A stretch of DNA of 5,947 nt, from contig JAURKF010000135.1 in assembly GCA_030831885.1 (NCBI GenBank), positions 1 to 5,947 of the forward strand. Direction: 5' to 3'. This stretch comes from Flavobacteriales bacterium. GTDB taxonomy: Bacteria; Bacteroidota; Bacteroidia; Flavobacteriales; UA16. The notes under the pieces were generated by a model. The model did not search any database. It was not told the origin of the DNA and saw nothing but the letters and a program-made list of their open reading frames with translations. Below are positions 1-5,947 of the stretch, in pieces. The translations under genes and the position numbers were made by a program. Within the stretch, counting starts at the first letter, position 1; each line of letters begins with the position of its first letter.

Positions 1-1
1 G

Positions 2-697
2 ATTGGGATTGATGAGTTGAAGAATTTGCCGAAAGCTGACGCTGTATTTGTGCGCGCATCGCTTGGGGAACTTTCTGCAGAGCGCATCGCAGCGTTGAAG
101 CACCACCATAACTTGGTTTTGGTGCTCACTACCACACATGTGCATGGAATGGCCGAGCAGCGCGCAGCGTTCTTTACGCTTATGAACGCCGGTTGCGAAA
201 TACCTGTCATTGTCTGGCGCAGCTACAGCGGTTTGAACGAAGATCAATTCATGCTCTACAGTGCGACCGACTTGGGCGCTTTGCTCATCGATGGATTGGG
301 CGATGGTGTTTTTCTCTCAGCACCTGAAATCCCGATGCAGCGTGTGAACAGCACCGCATTCGGAATACTGCAGGCTACACGCACACGCATCTCGAAAACA
401 GAATATATATCGTGTCCAAGCTGCGGACGCACCCTGTTCGATTTACAGGAAACCACTGCCAAGATTCGCTCGCGTACCTCGCATCTCAAAGGCGTGAAGA
501 TTGGCATCATGGGGTGTATCGTAAATGGCCCCGGCGAAATGGCTGATGCGGATTACGGTTATGTAGGCACGGGCCCAGGTAAGATTACCCTTTACAAAGA
601 GAAAAACGTAGTCAAGAAAAACGTATCCGAAGAGCAAGCCGTCGAAGAGCTCATCGCGCTCATCAAGGAGCATGGCGATTGGGTGGAGGTGGGGTGA
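2..697 (+). CDS. ispG: 4-hydroxy-3-methylbut-2-enyl diphosphate synthase, large type, C-terminal part (5' end outside window)
   Basis: IspG (GcpE) is a cytoplasmic [4Fe-4S] enzyme that reductively converts 2-C-methyl-erythritol 2,4-cyclodiphosphate to HMBPP, the penultimate step of the MEP isoprenoid pathway. The reading frame is open from base 2, so the gene starts upstream; 231 residues and the TGA stop are visible. The iron-sulfur domain is clear: a CPSCGR motif with cysteine codons at 413-415 and 422-424, then GCIVNGPGE with the third cysteine at 515-517 and the fourth ligand, glutamate, at 536-538. All four known cluster ligands are therefore present. The preceding part, through a DGLGDGVFL motif, looks like the end of the inserted central domain of large IspG proteins (about 600 residues or more in Bacteroidota, chlamydiae and plants) rather than the ~370-residue E. 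coli form. Nothing appears broken. It converges on the next gene, and no convincing terminator hairpin is seen in 698-793. Confidence 0.96.
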   Translation: MGIDELKNLPKADAVFVRASLGELSAERIAALKHHHNLVLVLTTTHVHGMAEQRAAFFTLMNAGCEIPVIVWRSYSGLNEDQFMLYSATDLGALLIDGLGDGVFLSAPEIPMQRVNSTAFGILQATRTRISKTEYISCPSCGRTLFDLQETTAKIRSRTSHLKGVKIGIMGCIVNGPGEMADADYGYVGTGPGKITLYKEKNVVKKNVSEEQAVEELIALIKEHGDWVEVG

Positions 698-793
698 TTA
701 GTAATATGTATTTATTGTTTTCTTTTTTTTGAGAAAATTATTTTGACTTTGATGTAAAGGGTGAACGTTGTCGTCTATAGGTATCCCGAATTA

Positions 794-1882
794 TCAAAAG
801 TTGTGTGTTACACTAGCTCTTTTAAACAGTCCCCCCATTTGAAATTCAAGGGATTTGGTAGTGCCTATTTGAACGGGCATATGTTCAGGATCTTGAGAAT
901 CCCATTGAAGTATATCTCCGAATAATGTTGTGGTTTTGTAGATTTGAAAAGGAAGTATTATTCCCTTTGAAACGGAAGAAATTGTTATTTCTTTAACAGG
1001 AGGATAAAAATTCGGTTTCCCATTGGAATCGTATGCAAAATATGGTTGATTAATTAAATAAACAACCCTTTGGCCGTAGCCATTAATTGTGAGAATTTTG
1101 TACTTGGCATTATCCTTAGCTTTGAATTTCAACACCCCAATATTGCCAGTTTTTAAATCTTGCTCGTAGCGACGAGAAAATTCTTCTTGGTAACTAAGTG
1201 CTTGCTTATATTTCCTTACTGCACAAGGGTTATCGGCAATTACATATTGAATTCCGTAACTATTCGCGGAACCTAAACCAGCACTGTTTTCTTTTGCGTA
1301 ATAATAGCCCTCAAGAAACGCACATTGTCTTTCAATGCCAGTTCCGTGATGGTTAACATCCCAAAAATAAAAATCTCCGATAGAATAAAACTCTTGAAAA
1401 AGGGTATTCATTTGATCATTGCTGTAATTATACATTTTTCCAATATAGTAGCCTGCCATAAAATCAGAGTGAAGCTCTCTTCGTTTTCCCAACTCGGACC
1501 ATCCTTGAATTGATTGTAGACAATGTCCGAACTCATGTGCTAAAACAGCCTTAATACACTCAACCCCGTGCTTCTTAGTAAGTAAGTCTTGAATCATAGC
1601 TAGTCCAAGCATGATACTACCATTACAATTCTGCGTGCATTGAGGACTGAAAAAAGCAGATTTTTGATAGGTTTCTAGAAGAAAGAAAAAGTCAATATTT
1701 ACTCCATAGAAATTCTCTAGTTTGGATATTTCTGTTTTGACAATATTGTCCAATTCCAAATTTCCTGTTGAATTTAATACAAATCCTTGGTTTGGCAAGG
1801 ATTCACCTATTGAATAACACTGAGCATTAACGCTGAGATGTATTGTGATTAGAACAGATAAGAAAAATAGTTTATTTATCAT
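794..1882 (-). CDS. Exported zinc-metallopeptidase-like protein (HExxH, YpfJ-like neutral zinc metallopeptidase)
   Basis: Complete 362-residue protein. Residues 1-20 form a short hydrophobic signal peptide with probable cleavage at NA|Q (20/21). Position -1 to Cys22 is Gln, so it is not a lipobox. The core carries HEFGH (His116, Glu117, His120), the usual two zinc histidines and catalytic glutamate. It is followed by ELHSDFMAG (136-144), resembling the E-x-x-AD-x-x-AG segment that supplies the third ligand in YpfJ-type neutral zinc metallopeptidases. A later HGTGIERQ-x-x-F-x-x-G stretch (179-192) resembles that family's HG-x-x-x-x-R-x-x-x-F-x-x-G segment. Residues about 245-362 look beta-rich and I do not recognise them. 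Seven cysteines lie in the mature protein. No C-terminal type IX sorting domain is evident, so a periplasmic or surface location is inferred. The start is fixed by the signal peptide and the promoter upstream. Substrate unknown; it could be an inactive relative, but the motif is intact. Confidence 0.85.
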   Translation of the reverse strand: MINKLFFLSVLITIHLSVNAQCYSIGESLPNQGFVLNSTGNLELDNIVKTEISKLENFYGVNIDFFFLLETYQKSAFFSPQCTQNCNGSIMLGLAMIQDLLTKKHGVECIKAVLAHEFGHCLQSIQGWSELGKRRELHSDFMAGYYIGKMYNYSNDQMNTLFQEFYSIGDFYFWDVNHHGTGIERQCAFLEGYYYAKENSAGLGSANSYGIQYVIADNPCAVRKYKQALSYQEEFSRRYEQDLKTGNIGVLKFKAKDNAKYKILTINGYGQRVVYLINQPYFAYDSNGKPNFYPPVKEITISSVSKGIILPFQIYKTTTLFGDILQWDSQDPEHMPVQIGTTKSLEFQMGGLFKRASVTHNF

Positions 1883-1937
1883 TTGATTTCTTTTAGATTG
1901 TTAGTGAATTTGAAAGCTCCCCTTATTCCTAAGTGTT

Positions 1938-1945
1938 CAAAATTA
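1938..1945 (-). promoter_or_regulatory. Bacteroidota-type -7 promoter box for the metallopeptidase gene
   Basis: Read on the minus strand this is TAATTTTG, a perfect match to the Bacteroidota -7 consensus TAnnTTTG. It lies 55 bases upstream of the ATG at 1882, giving a predicted 5' UTR of roughly 45-50 bases. No TTG is found at the expected -33 position, so only half of the promoter is supported. The leader just before the ATG is A-rich with no clear Shine-Dalgarno, as is usual in this phylum. Confidence 0.45.
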
Positions 1946-2064
1946 TACTTTTTAAGATGTTGTTGATGTTGTCATGTTGGAAACTCGCACGGGGTGCTGT
2001 GTTGGTAAGGTTTTTCAAATATCAACTTGAATTGGAAAGTGGTGTGATATTTTTTTGGGAGTTG

Positions 2065-2092
2065 TGTGGTCTCTCGCTATTGTATGACCACA
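2065..2092. repeat. Inverted repeat TGTGGTC-N14-GACCACA
   Basis: Perfect 7-bp arms at 2065-2071 and 2086-2092 enclose a 14-base loop. Only three T follow the right arm, so it does not read as an intrinsic terminator. It could be a stem in a small RNA ending at the terminator near 2320, a protein-binding site, or chance. Confidence 0.35.
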
Positions 2093-2138
2093 TTTATGCA
2101 TGTGTGGGAAGTCTGGCTTGTATGAAGTTGTCGAATGA

Positions 2139-2201
2139 CTGCAAAGCCAAAGGAATGCAGAGCAGAGCTTTTTCACTTAGCGGCTCTCTGCCCCTCTGCG
2201 G
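2139..2201. repeat. Intergenic palindromic repeat, copy A
   Basis: This 63-bp element starts CTGCAAAG and ends CTCTGCGG followed by a run of A. It aligns along its whole length with the copy at 2346-2410 with about two gap positions; in the last 25 bases, 19 are identical. The shared core includes AATGCA near one third of its length and GCGGCT then TCTGC near the end. The two arms are themselves imperfectly inverted (CTGCAAAG-like against CTCTGCGG-like). It resembles the 'cgcaaag'-type intergenic palindromes common in Bacteroidota genomes, a comparison made from memory. Copy A is more diverged from a perfect palindrome than copy B. Confidence 0.6.
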
Positions 2202-2293
2202 TAAAAAAATTACAAAACGTAACCTTCCAACTCCACCCCGCGTAACAAGGGTGTGATTTGTTTTTTGGTTAATTAATGGATTTGGTTAAGTAG

Positions 2294-2321
2294 AAAGGCC
2301 TCCCAACACGGAGGCTTTTTT
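2294..2321 (+). terminator. Rho-independent terminator on the + strand
   Basis: A perfect 6-bp GC-rich stem, GCCTCC (2298-2303) and GGAGGC (2310-2315), closes a 6-base loop. It is extended by a G-T and A-T pairs into the flanking AAAG and TTTT, and is followed by six T (2316-2321). On the minus strand the tail is CTTTCT, much weaker, so it acts mainly on + strand transcripts. No + strand gene lies between 1883 and 2294, so what it terminates is not apparent. Confidence 0.75.
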
Positions 2322-2345
2322 ATGTGGTGTTAAGTTGATGGTTAA

Positions 2346-2410
2346 CCGCAAATGCGTGAAGAATGCAAAGTGAAAAACGTTCTCCTTTGCGGCTTTCTGC
2401 GACTTGGCGG
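2346..2410. repeat. Intergenic palindromic repeat, copy B
   Basis: This 65-bp element begins CCGCAAATGC and ends GACTTGGCGG, followed by A6. Its left arm resembles the reverse complement of its right arm (AATGCAAAG facing CTTTGCGGCTTTC, and CCGC at one end facing GCGG at the other), so it can fold into a long imperfect hairpin. It is the better preserved partner of 2139-2201 and lies 25 bases after the terminator. A CGCGTA-x-x-AAG...GTG tail follows both copies, at 2239-2255 and 2425-2440, but at different distances, so including it in the repeat is uncertain. Confidence 0.6.
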
Positions 2411-2500
2411 AAAAAATCATCATTCGCGTATTAAGCTGTGTTCGTTTACTTTTATGAATCATGACATTTCCTTTGTTGTAATCGGTAAAATGTAAAAACA

Positions 2501-2510
2501 TCGTTAACGA
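2501..2510. promoter_or_regulatory. Palindrome TCGTTAACGA upstream of the TetR gene
   Basis: Perfect 10-bp palindrome 82 bases upstream of the TetR-family start codon. TetR-family proteins commonly bind palindromes near their own promoter, so it is a candidate autoregulatory site. It is short enough to be chance, and the same sequence is not repeated ahead of the amidohydrolase. Confidence 0.2.
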
Positions 2511-2592
2511 CAATCCCAAAAAGTGCAATTACCATTCATTGTGCGAGTGTGCAGGGCTATTAATTGAAAACACTCATAGCTTCGTATAGAAA

Positions 2593-3216
2593 ATGAAACA
2601 ATCTAAAACAACGAGCTCCCCCGAGAGTCGTGATCGCATCAAACAGGCGGCACGCGAAGTCTTTCTTCAGAAGGGATTGGATGCAGCCAAATCGCACGAA
2701 ATAGCCGCCCTGGCGGGAACCAACCCCGGCCTTATTAGCTATTACTTTAAAAGCAAGGAAAAACTGTTTGATCTTGTGTTGGAAGAAGTGATGAACGAAT
2801 TCATCTTGAAAGTGGAAGCAGTAGCAAATAATAGCGCTACAAACTTTGAACAGAAAGTTTACGCATTAGTGGATTGCTATAGCACTATGGTGCTTGAAAG
2901 TCCTTATTTGCCATTATATTCACTCAACGTAATTCGCCGAGGGCAGAAGGGTGTCGTTCGATACACGAAGCAAATGCGCAATATGCTGCATCGTTCTGTC
3001 ATGTCAGGGCAGTTTAAGCAAGAAATACAAGCAGGCAAATACAAGCCTGCCACCATTGCACTTGTGCTGATGAACCTTTTGGGTCTAACTATATTTCCGG
3101 CCATTGCATCACCCATTATACAAAACATGGGAGATACCAAGCCCGAAGAATATGAGCGACTCATCAGAAGCCGACAACCACAGATTGCAGAGTGGGTTTT
3201 GTTTACGCTGAGCTAG
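2593..3216 (+). CDS. TetR/AcrR-family transcriptional regulator
   Basis: Complete 207-residue protein, the usual size for the family: a dimeric DNA-binding repressor released by a small ligand. Residues about 12-58 form the N-terminal three-helix DNA-binding domain. It begins with an R-x-x-I-x-x-A-A-x-x-x-F-x-x-x-G-x-x-x-A pattern. The helix-turn-helix lies around 33-52 (EIAALAG, then PGLISYYFKSKEKLF, the family signature). Residues about 60-207 are the variable helical ligand-binding and dimerisation domain, including a hydrophobic N-L-L-G-L-T-I-F-P stretch at 161-169. ATG 2593 is the only sensible start because an in-frame TAG lies at 2587-2589. No efflux-pump gene, the frequent partner of such regulators in this phylum, is visible. 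The next gene, 104 bases downstream on the same strand, encodes an exported amidohydrolase. The inducer and the regulated genes cannot be read from the sequence. Confidence 0.93.
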   Translation: MKQSKTTSSPESRDRIKQAAREVFLQKGLDAAKSHEIAALAGTNPGLISYYFKSKEKLFDLVLEEVMNEFILKVEAVANNSATNFEQKVYALVDCYSTMVLESPYLPLYSLNVIRRGQKGVVRYTKQMRNMLHRSVMSGQFKQEIQAGKYKPATIALVLMNLLGLTIFPAIASPIIQNMGDTKPEEYERLIRSRQPQIAEWVLFTLS

Positions 3217-3242
3217 ATTTTTCATATTGCCGCGAACACCTT

Positions 3243-3267
3243 TTGCCATTCCGGTTGTTTATGGCAA
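3243..3267. promoter_or_regulatory. Inverted repeat TTGCCAT-N11-ATGGCAA, possible operator
   Basis: Perfect 7-bp arms (3243-3249 and 3261-3267) with an 11-base spacer, 26 bases after the TetR stop and 53 bases before the amidohydrolase start. No T tract follows, so it is a poor terminator. Its position, beside a possible -33 TTG, fits an operator, perhaps for the adjacent TetR protein. It could also be a transcript-end hairpin or chance. Confidence 0.3.
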
Positions 3268-3294
3268 TTGTCAAGTGCATTTCATAATATCTTG
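3268..3294 (+). promoter_or_regulatory. Weak candidate promoter for the amidohydrolase gene
   Basis: A TTG at 3268-3270 is followed after 17 bases by TATCTTG at 3288-3294, a partial match to the Bacteroidota -33/-7 pair (TTG, TAnnTTTG). It lies 26 bases before the ATG. The -7 match lacks one T, so read-through from the TetR gene is equally possible. Confidence 0.2.
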
Positions 3295-3320
3295 CACCTC
3301 TCCAATAATTCTGACTACCC

Positions 3321-5947
3321 ATGCGTATTCTTTCTGTATGCTTGATATTGCTAGGATCACTCGCAGTGAACGCTCAAACTACTTTTCCCTATAACGGAAT
3401 TTTACCGAAGGATGTTACTGCAGTGGCTTTCACCCATGCCACCATCTTCAGTGATTATCACACTCGAATCGATGATGCCACGCTGCTCATTGAAAAGGGA
3501 CGGATAACAGCTGTTGGAAAGGATGTTGTGATTCCCGCCAATGCTGTTCTTATGGATATGAAGGGAAAATTCATCTATCCCTCATTCATTGATTTGTATT
3601 CGGATTACGGAATTAGCGATAACCCACAACCAAAATCAACTGATGCAGCTCCCCGCCAACGCGGCGCAGGATCATCCGATTCCCCTAAAGGCGCTTTCGG
3701 ATGGAACGATGCCATCAATGCTGAATACAATGCGGCGTTGAATTTTACTTACAAGGAAGAGTCCGCCAAAGAAATGCGAGGAATCGGATTCGGTGCGGTA
3801 CTTACGCACAAAATGGACGGCATCGTGCGTGGATCAGGGGCTCTTGTTACGCTCGGTAGCAACCCCAATCAAAGTCTGTTGCGACCCTTGGCCTCTGCCC
3901 ATTACTCATTTAATAAAGGCACGAGTGCCACTGGATACCCATCATCCCTTATGGGGTCGATTGCATTGTTGCGTCAATCGTATTATGATGCAAAGTGGTA
4001 TGCCGAAGGGGGAAAGCAACAAGAAAGAAATCTTTCGCTCGAAGCAATGAATTCTCTTGCAGGCCTGCCTTCCATTTTCGATGCGGGTGATAAGTGGAAT
4101 GTGTTTCGTGCCGATCAGGTGGGTGATGAATTCGGGGTGCAGTACATCGTGAAAACATCCGGAAATGAATACCAGCGACTCAACGATATCGCTGCAACCA
4201 AAGCAACTCTTTTAGTTCCGATTGCTTTCCCCGACGCATACGACGTAAGCGATCCTTATGTGTCGAGACTGGTAAGTATCGACGAAATGAAGCATTGGGA
4301 AATGGCGCCATCCAACTGTGCCATGCTTGCAGGTAGGGGTATTCCATTCGCAATTACATCCAACGGATTGAGTGAGCGCTCACTGTTTTGGAAGAACCTT
4401 CGTAAAGCGGTAAAGCGGGGACTAAGTGAGGAAGATGCCCTCAAGGCGCTTACTGCAACGCCTGCTAAACTCATTGGTGCGCCTGCTGAACTTGGTGGGT
4501 TGCAACCCGGAGCCTGGGCCAACTTTTTTATTGCATCAGAAAATATTTTCAACGAATCGGCCGTGCTTCATGAAAATTGGATTCAGGGCGAACGCTTCAT
4601 CCTCGAACCAATCAAGCAAATTCAATTGGCGGGTCGATATGAGTTGAAATTACCTAAGCTCACCTATGAGCTAACTATAAAGGAAAGCGAGGGTAAAACG
4701 AAGGCTTCCATTCGCTATATCCAAAGCCAAAAGAAGGAGGATGGCACAACCAAAAACGATACGTTGAATTACACCGTGAATTTGTCGCTTGCCAATGAGT
4801 TGCTCACCATTTCTTTCGAAGCGAAAGATGAATATTACACCGGTGTGCTGAGGCTTGCGGGTGATATTTCCGACGATCGAAAGTCGTGGAGTGGCCGTGG
4901 CCAGGATGCTGCCGGCAATTGGATGGAATGGAACGCGCAGTCCATTGCCGGGGAGACAAATGCTGCCGATAAAAAAGAAAAACCCAAATCGGGTGAAGAG
5001 AAGGAAACCATCGCAGAGGTAATGTATCCTTTCACTGCATATGGATGGAAGGACATGCCCAAGGCAGAAACCATATGGATTCAAAACGCTACAGTGTGGA
5101 CGTGTGAGTCGGAGGGCAAGATTGAAAAAGGTCAAGTACTCATTCACGATGGAAAAATCGTAGCAGTTGGAAAATCAGTCGATGCCTCGAAGTTTCCCAA
5201 GGCGCGCATTATCGATGCGAAGGGAAAGCACGTCACTCCCGGTATCATCGATGAACATAGTCACATAGCGCTTGCCAGCGTGAATGAAGGAGAGCAGGCC
5301 TGCAGCGCCGAGGTGGAAGAGTCTCGCGTGGTTTGGCCTGAAGACATTGATATCTACCGCCAACTTTCAGGAGGAGTTACGTGCGCACAATTGCTGCACG
5401 GAAGTGCCAACCCAATCGGCGGTCAAAGTGCATTGGTTAAATTGCATTGGGGCGGCAATGCCAATGACATGCTCATCGACAACGCTCCGGGCTTCATCAA
5501 GTTTGCACTAGGAGAAAATGTGAAGCAATCGAACTGGTTCAACGACGGAACACGCTTCCCGCAAACGCGCATGGGTGTTGAGCAATTGTACTACGATCAT
5601 TTCATTCGGGCACGTGAGTATGCAGCCGCGCAATTAAAGGCCCTTCAGGAAGAAGGAAAAAGCCGTGATAAAAGGCAAAACACATTTTCGAGTTCTTGGG
5701 GTAAACCCCGCGTAGATTTAGAGATGAAGACACTGTGGGAAATCTTGAACAAAGATCGTTTTGTGACATGCCATAGCTATGTGCAAAGTGAAATCAATAT
5801 GCTAATGCACGTTGCCGATAGCATGAACTTTACGCTCAATACGTTCACTCATATTTTGGAAGGCTATAAGGTTGCCGACAAAATGAAAGCCCATGGCGCA
5901 GGTGCAAGCTCTTTCAGCGATTGGTGGGCGTATAAGTATGAGGTGAA
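3321..5947 (+). CDS. Exported tandem-domain amidohydrolase (3' end outside window)
   Basis: The frame is open for 875 codons to the right edge. ATG 3321 follows an in-frame TGA at 3312-3314 and starts a signal peptide with likely cleavage at NA|Q (18/19). Two amidohydrolase-superfamily (metal-dependent hydrolase) domains follow. Domain 1 (about 26-430) has the opening LLIEKGRITAVG, but the HxH site is Tyr93-Ser-Asp95 (FIDLYSDYG) and the expected late aspartate is Asn348 (ITSNG). It ends in a typical LKALTATPAKLIG...LQPG segment (374-406). A beta-rich linker spans about 438-582, with a Lys/Glu-rich patch at 550-566. Domain 2 begins near 583 and retains His646-Ser-His648 (GIIDEHSH), PIGGQS (698-703), His818 (TCHSY) and His844 (FTHILEG). 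Its last metal ligand, an aspartate, would lie beyond the window. Bacteroidota homologues are about 1000 residues as I recall, so roughly an eighth is missing. Substrate unknown; predicted periplasmic or surface hydrolase. Confidence 0.9.
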   Translation, partial: MRILSVCLILLGSLAVNAQTTFPYNGILPKDVTAVAFTHATIFSDYHTRIDDATLLIEKGRITAVGKDVVIPANAVLMDMKGKFIYPSFIDLYSDYGISDNPQPKSTDAAPRQRGAGSSDSPKGAFGWNDAINAEYNAALNFTYKEESAKEMRGIGFGAVLTHKMDGIVRGSGALVTLGSNPNQSLLRPLASAHYSFNKGTSATGYPSSLMGSIALLRQSYYDAKWYAEGGKQQERNLSLEAMNSLAGLPSIFDAGDKWNVFRADQVGDEFGVQYIVKTSGNEYQRLNDIAATKATLLVPIAFPDAYDVSDPYVSRLVSIDEMKHWEMAPSNCAMLAGRGIPFAITSNGLSERSLFWKNLRKAVKRGLSEEDALKALTATPAKLIGAPAELGGLQPGAWANFFIASENIFNESAVLHENWIQGERFILEPIKQIQLAGRYELKLPKLTYELTIKESEGKTKASIRYIQSQKKEDGTTKNDTLNYTVNLSLANELLTISFEAKDEYYTGVLRLAGDISDDRKSWSGRGQDAAGNWMEWNAQSIAGETNAADKKEKPKSGEEKETIAEVMYPFTAYGWKDMPKAETIWIQNATVWTCESEGKIEKGQVLIHDGKIVAVGKSVDASKFPKARIIDAKGKHVTPGIIDEHSHIALASVNEGEQACSAEVEESRVVWPEDIDIYRQLSGGVTCAQLLHGSANPIGGQSALVKLHWGGNANDMLIDNAPGFIKFALGENVKQSNWFNDGTRFPQTRMGVEQLYYDHFIRAREYAAAQLKALQEEGKSRDKRQNTFSSSWGKPRVDLEMKTLWEILNKDRFVTCHSYVQSEINMLMHVADSMNFTLNTFTHILEGYKVADKMKAHGAGASSFSDWWAYKYEV

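Larger units (their letters stand above)
1883..2592. other. 710-base intergenic stretch without a credible protein gene
   Basis: This gap separates the divergently oriented metallopeptidase and TetR genes. It contains a -7 box for the metallopeptidase, an inverted repeat (2065-2092), two related repeats (2139-2201 and 2346-2410), an intrinsic terminator (2294-2321) and a 10-bp palindrome (2501-2510), all listed separately. An open frame at 1933-2256 (+) would encode 107 residues, but it runs through the promoter and the first repeat and has no recognisable domain. I see no tRNA cloverleaf and no transposase fragment. No good + strand TAnnTTTG box was found for either TetR or a transcript ending at the terminator. 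Confidence 0.7.

Noticed and set aside
718..738. T-rich run followed by GAGAAAA as a possible ispG terminator
   Set aside because: Only a 5-bp AT-rich stem can form and the T run sits in the loop, so it does not have the shape of an intrinsic terminator.
1933..2256. 107-codon open frame on the + strand in the gene-free stretch
   Set aside because: It overlaps the metallopeptidase -7 box and repeat copy A, has no recognisable domain, and its composition looks like translated noncoding DNA.
2464..2493. ACATTT ... AAATGT inverted repeat upstream of the TetR gene
   Set aside because: Six AT-rich base pairs with an 18-base loop in AT-rich DNA are expected by chance.
2286..2528. 80-codon open frame on the - strand
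   Set aside because: It covers the terminator and repeat copy B; the openness is explained by those elements and the product resembles nothing.
4371..4384. Perfect 14-bp palindrome AGTGAGCGCTCACT
   Set aside because: It lies inside the amidohydrolase coding region, and one such palindrome per few kilobases is not surprising by chance.
4671..5147. 158-codon open frame on the - strand opposite the amidohydrolase
   Set aside because: The + strand frame is continuous with conserved amidohydrolase motifs on both sides; the antisense frame is a shadow of its codon use.
1..5947. Search for CRISPR repeats, tRNA/rRNA, transposase, toxin-antitoxin or defence modules
   Set aside because: No regularly spaced repeats, T-loop-like motifs, transposase motifs, or small paired genes were seen on either strand.

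Overview
The window looks like a chromosomal segment from a member of the Bacteroidota. Four things point that way. The IspG fragment carries the tail of the extra central domain found in the large (Bacteroidota, chlamydial, plant) enzymes. Two exported proteins have short signal peptides ending in the typical '...NAQ' cleavage context. There is a perfect TAnnTTTG -7 promoter box ahead of one gene. None of the starts has a clear Shine-Dalgarno sequence. The genus cannot be named from this sequence.

Layout: (1) 2-697, + strand: 3' part of ispG, an enzyme of the MEP isoprenoid pathway, cut by the left edge. (2) 698-793: short convergent spacer with a T-rich run but no convincing hairpin. (3) 794-1882, - strand: a complete exported zinc-metallopeptidase-like protein (HEFGH motif), visibly more AT-rich than its neighbours. 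(4) 1883-2592: a 710-base stretch without a credible gene. It holds the metallopeptidase promoter, a 7-bp inverted repeat, two diverged copies of a ~64-bp imperfectly palindromic repeat, and a good + strand intrinsic terminator with no gene in front of it. (5) 2593-3216, + strand: a TetR/AcrR-family repressor. (6) 3217-3320: a short gap with an inverted repeat that could be an operator. (7) 3321-5947, + strand: the first 875 codons of a large exported protein with two amidohydrolase domains, cut by the right edge. The first domain has lost metal-binding residues and the second keeps those that lie inside the window.

The genes do not form an obvious single pathway. IspG is housekeeping, and the metallopeptidase is a convergent, separately transcribed gene. 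TetR and the amidohydrolase are co-directional, 104 bases apart, and might be a regulator-target pair, though this is inference. I see no CRISPR array, transposase, tRNA, rRNA, phage gene or recognisable defence system. The parts most worth a second look are the gene-free stretch with its repeats and orphan terminator, and the half-degenerate tandem amidohydrolase.
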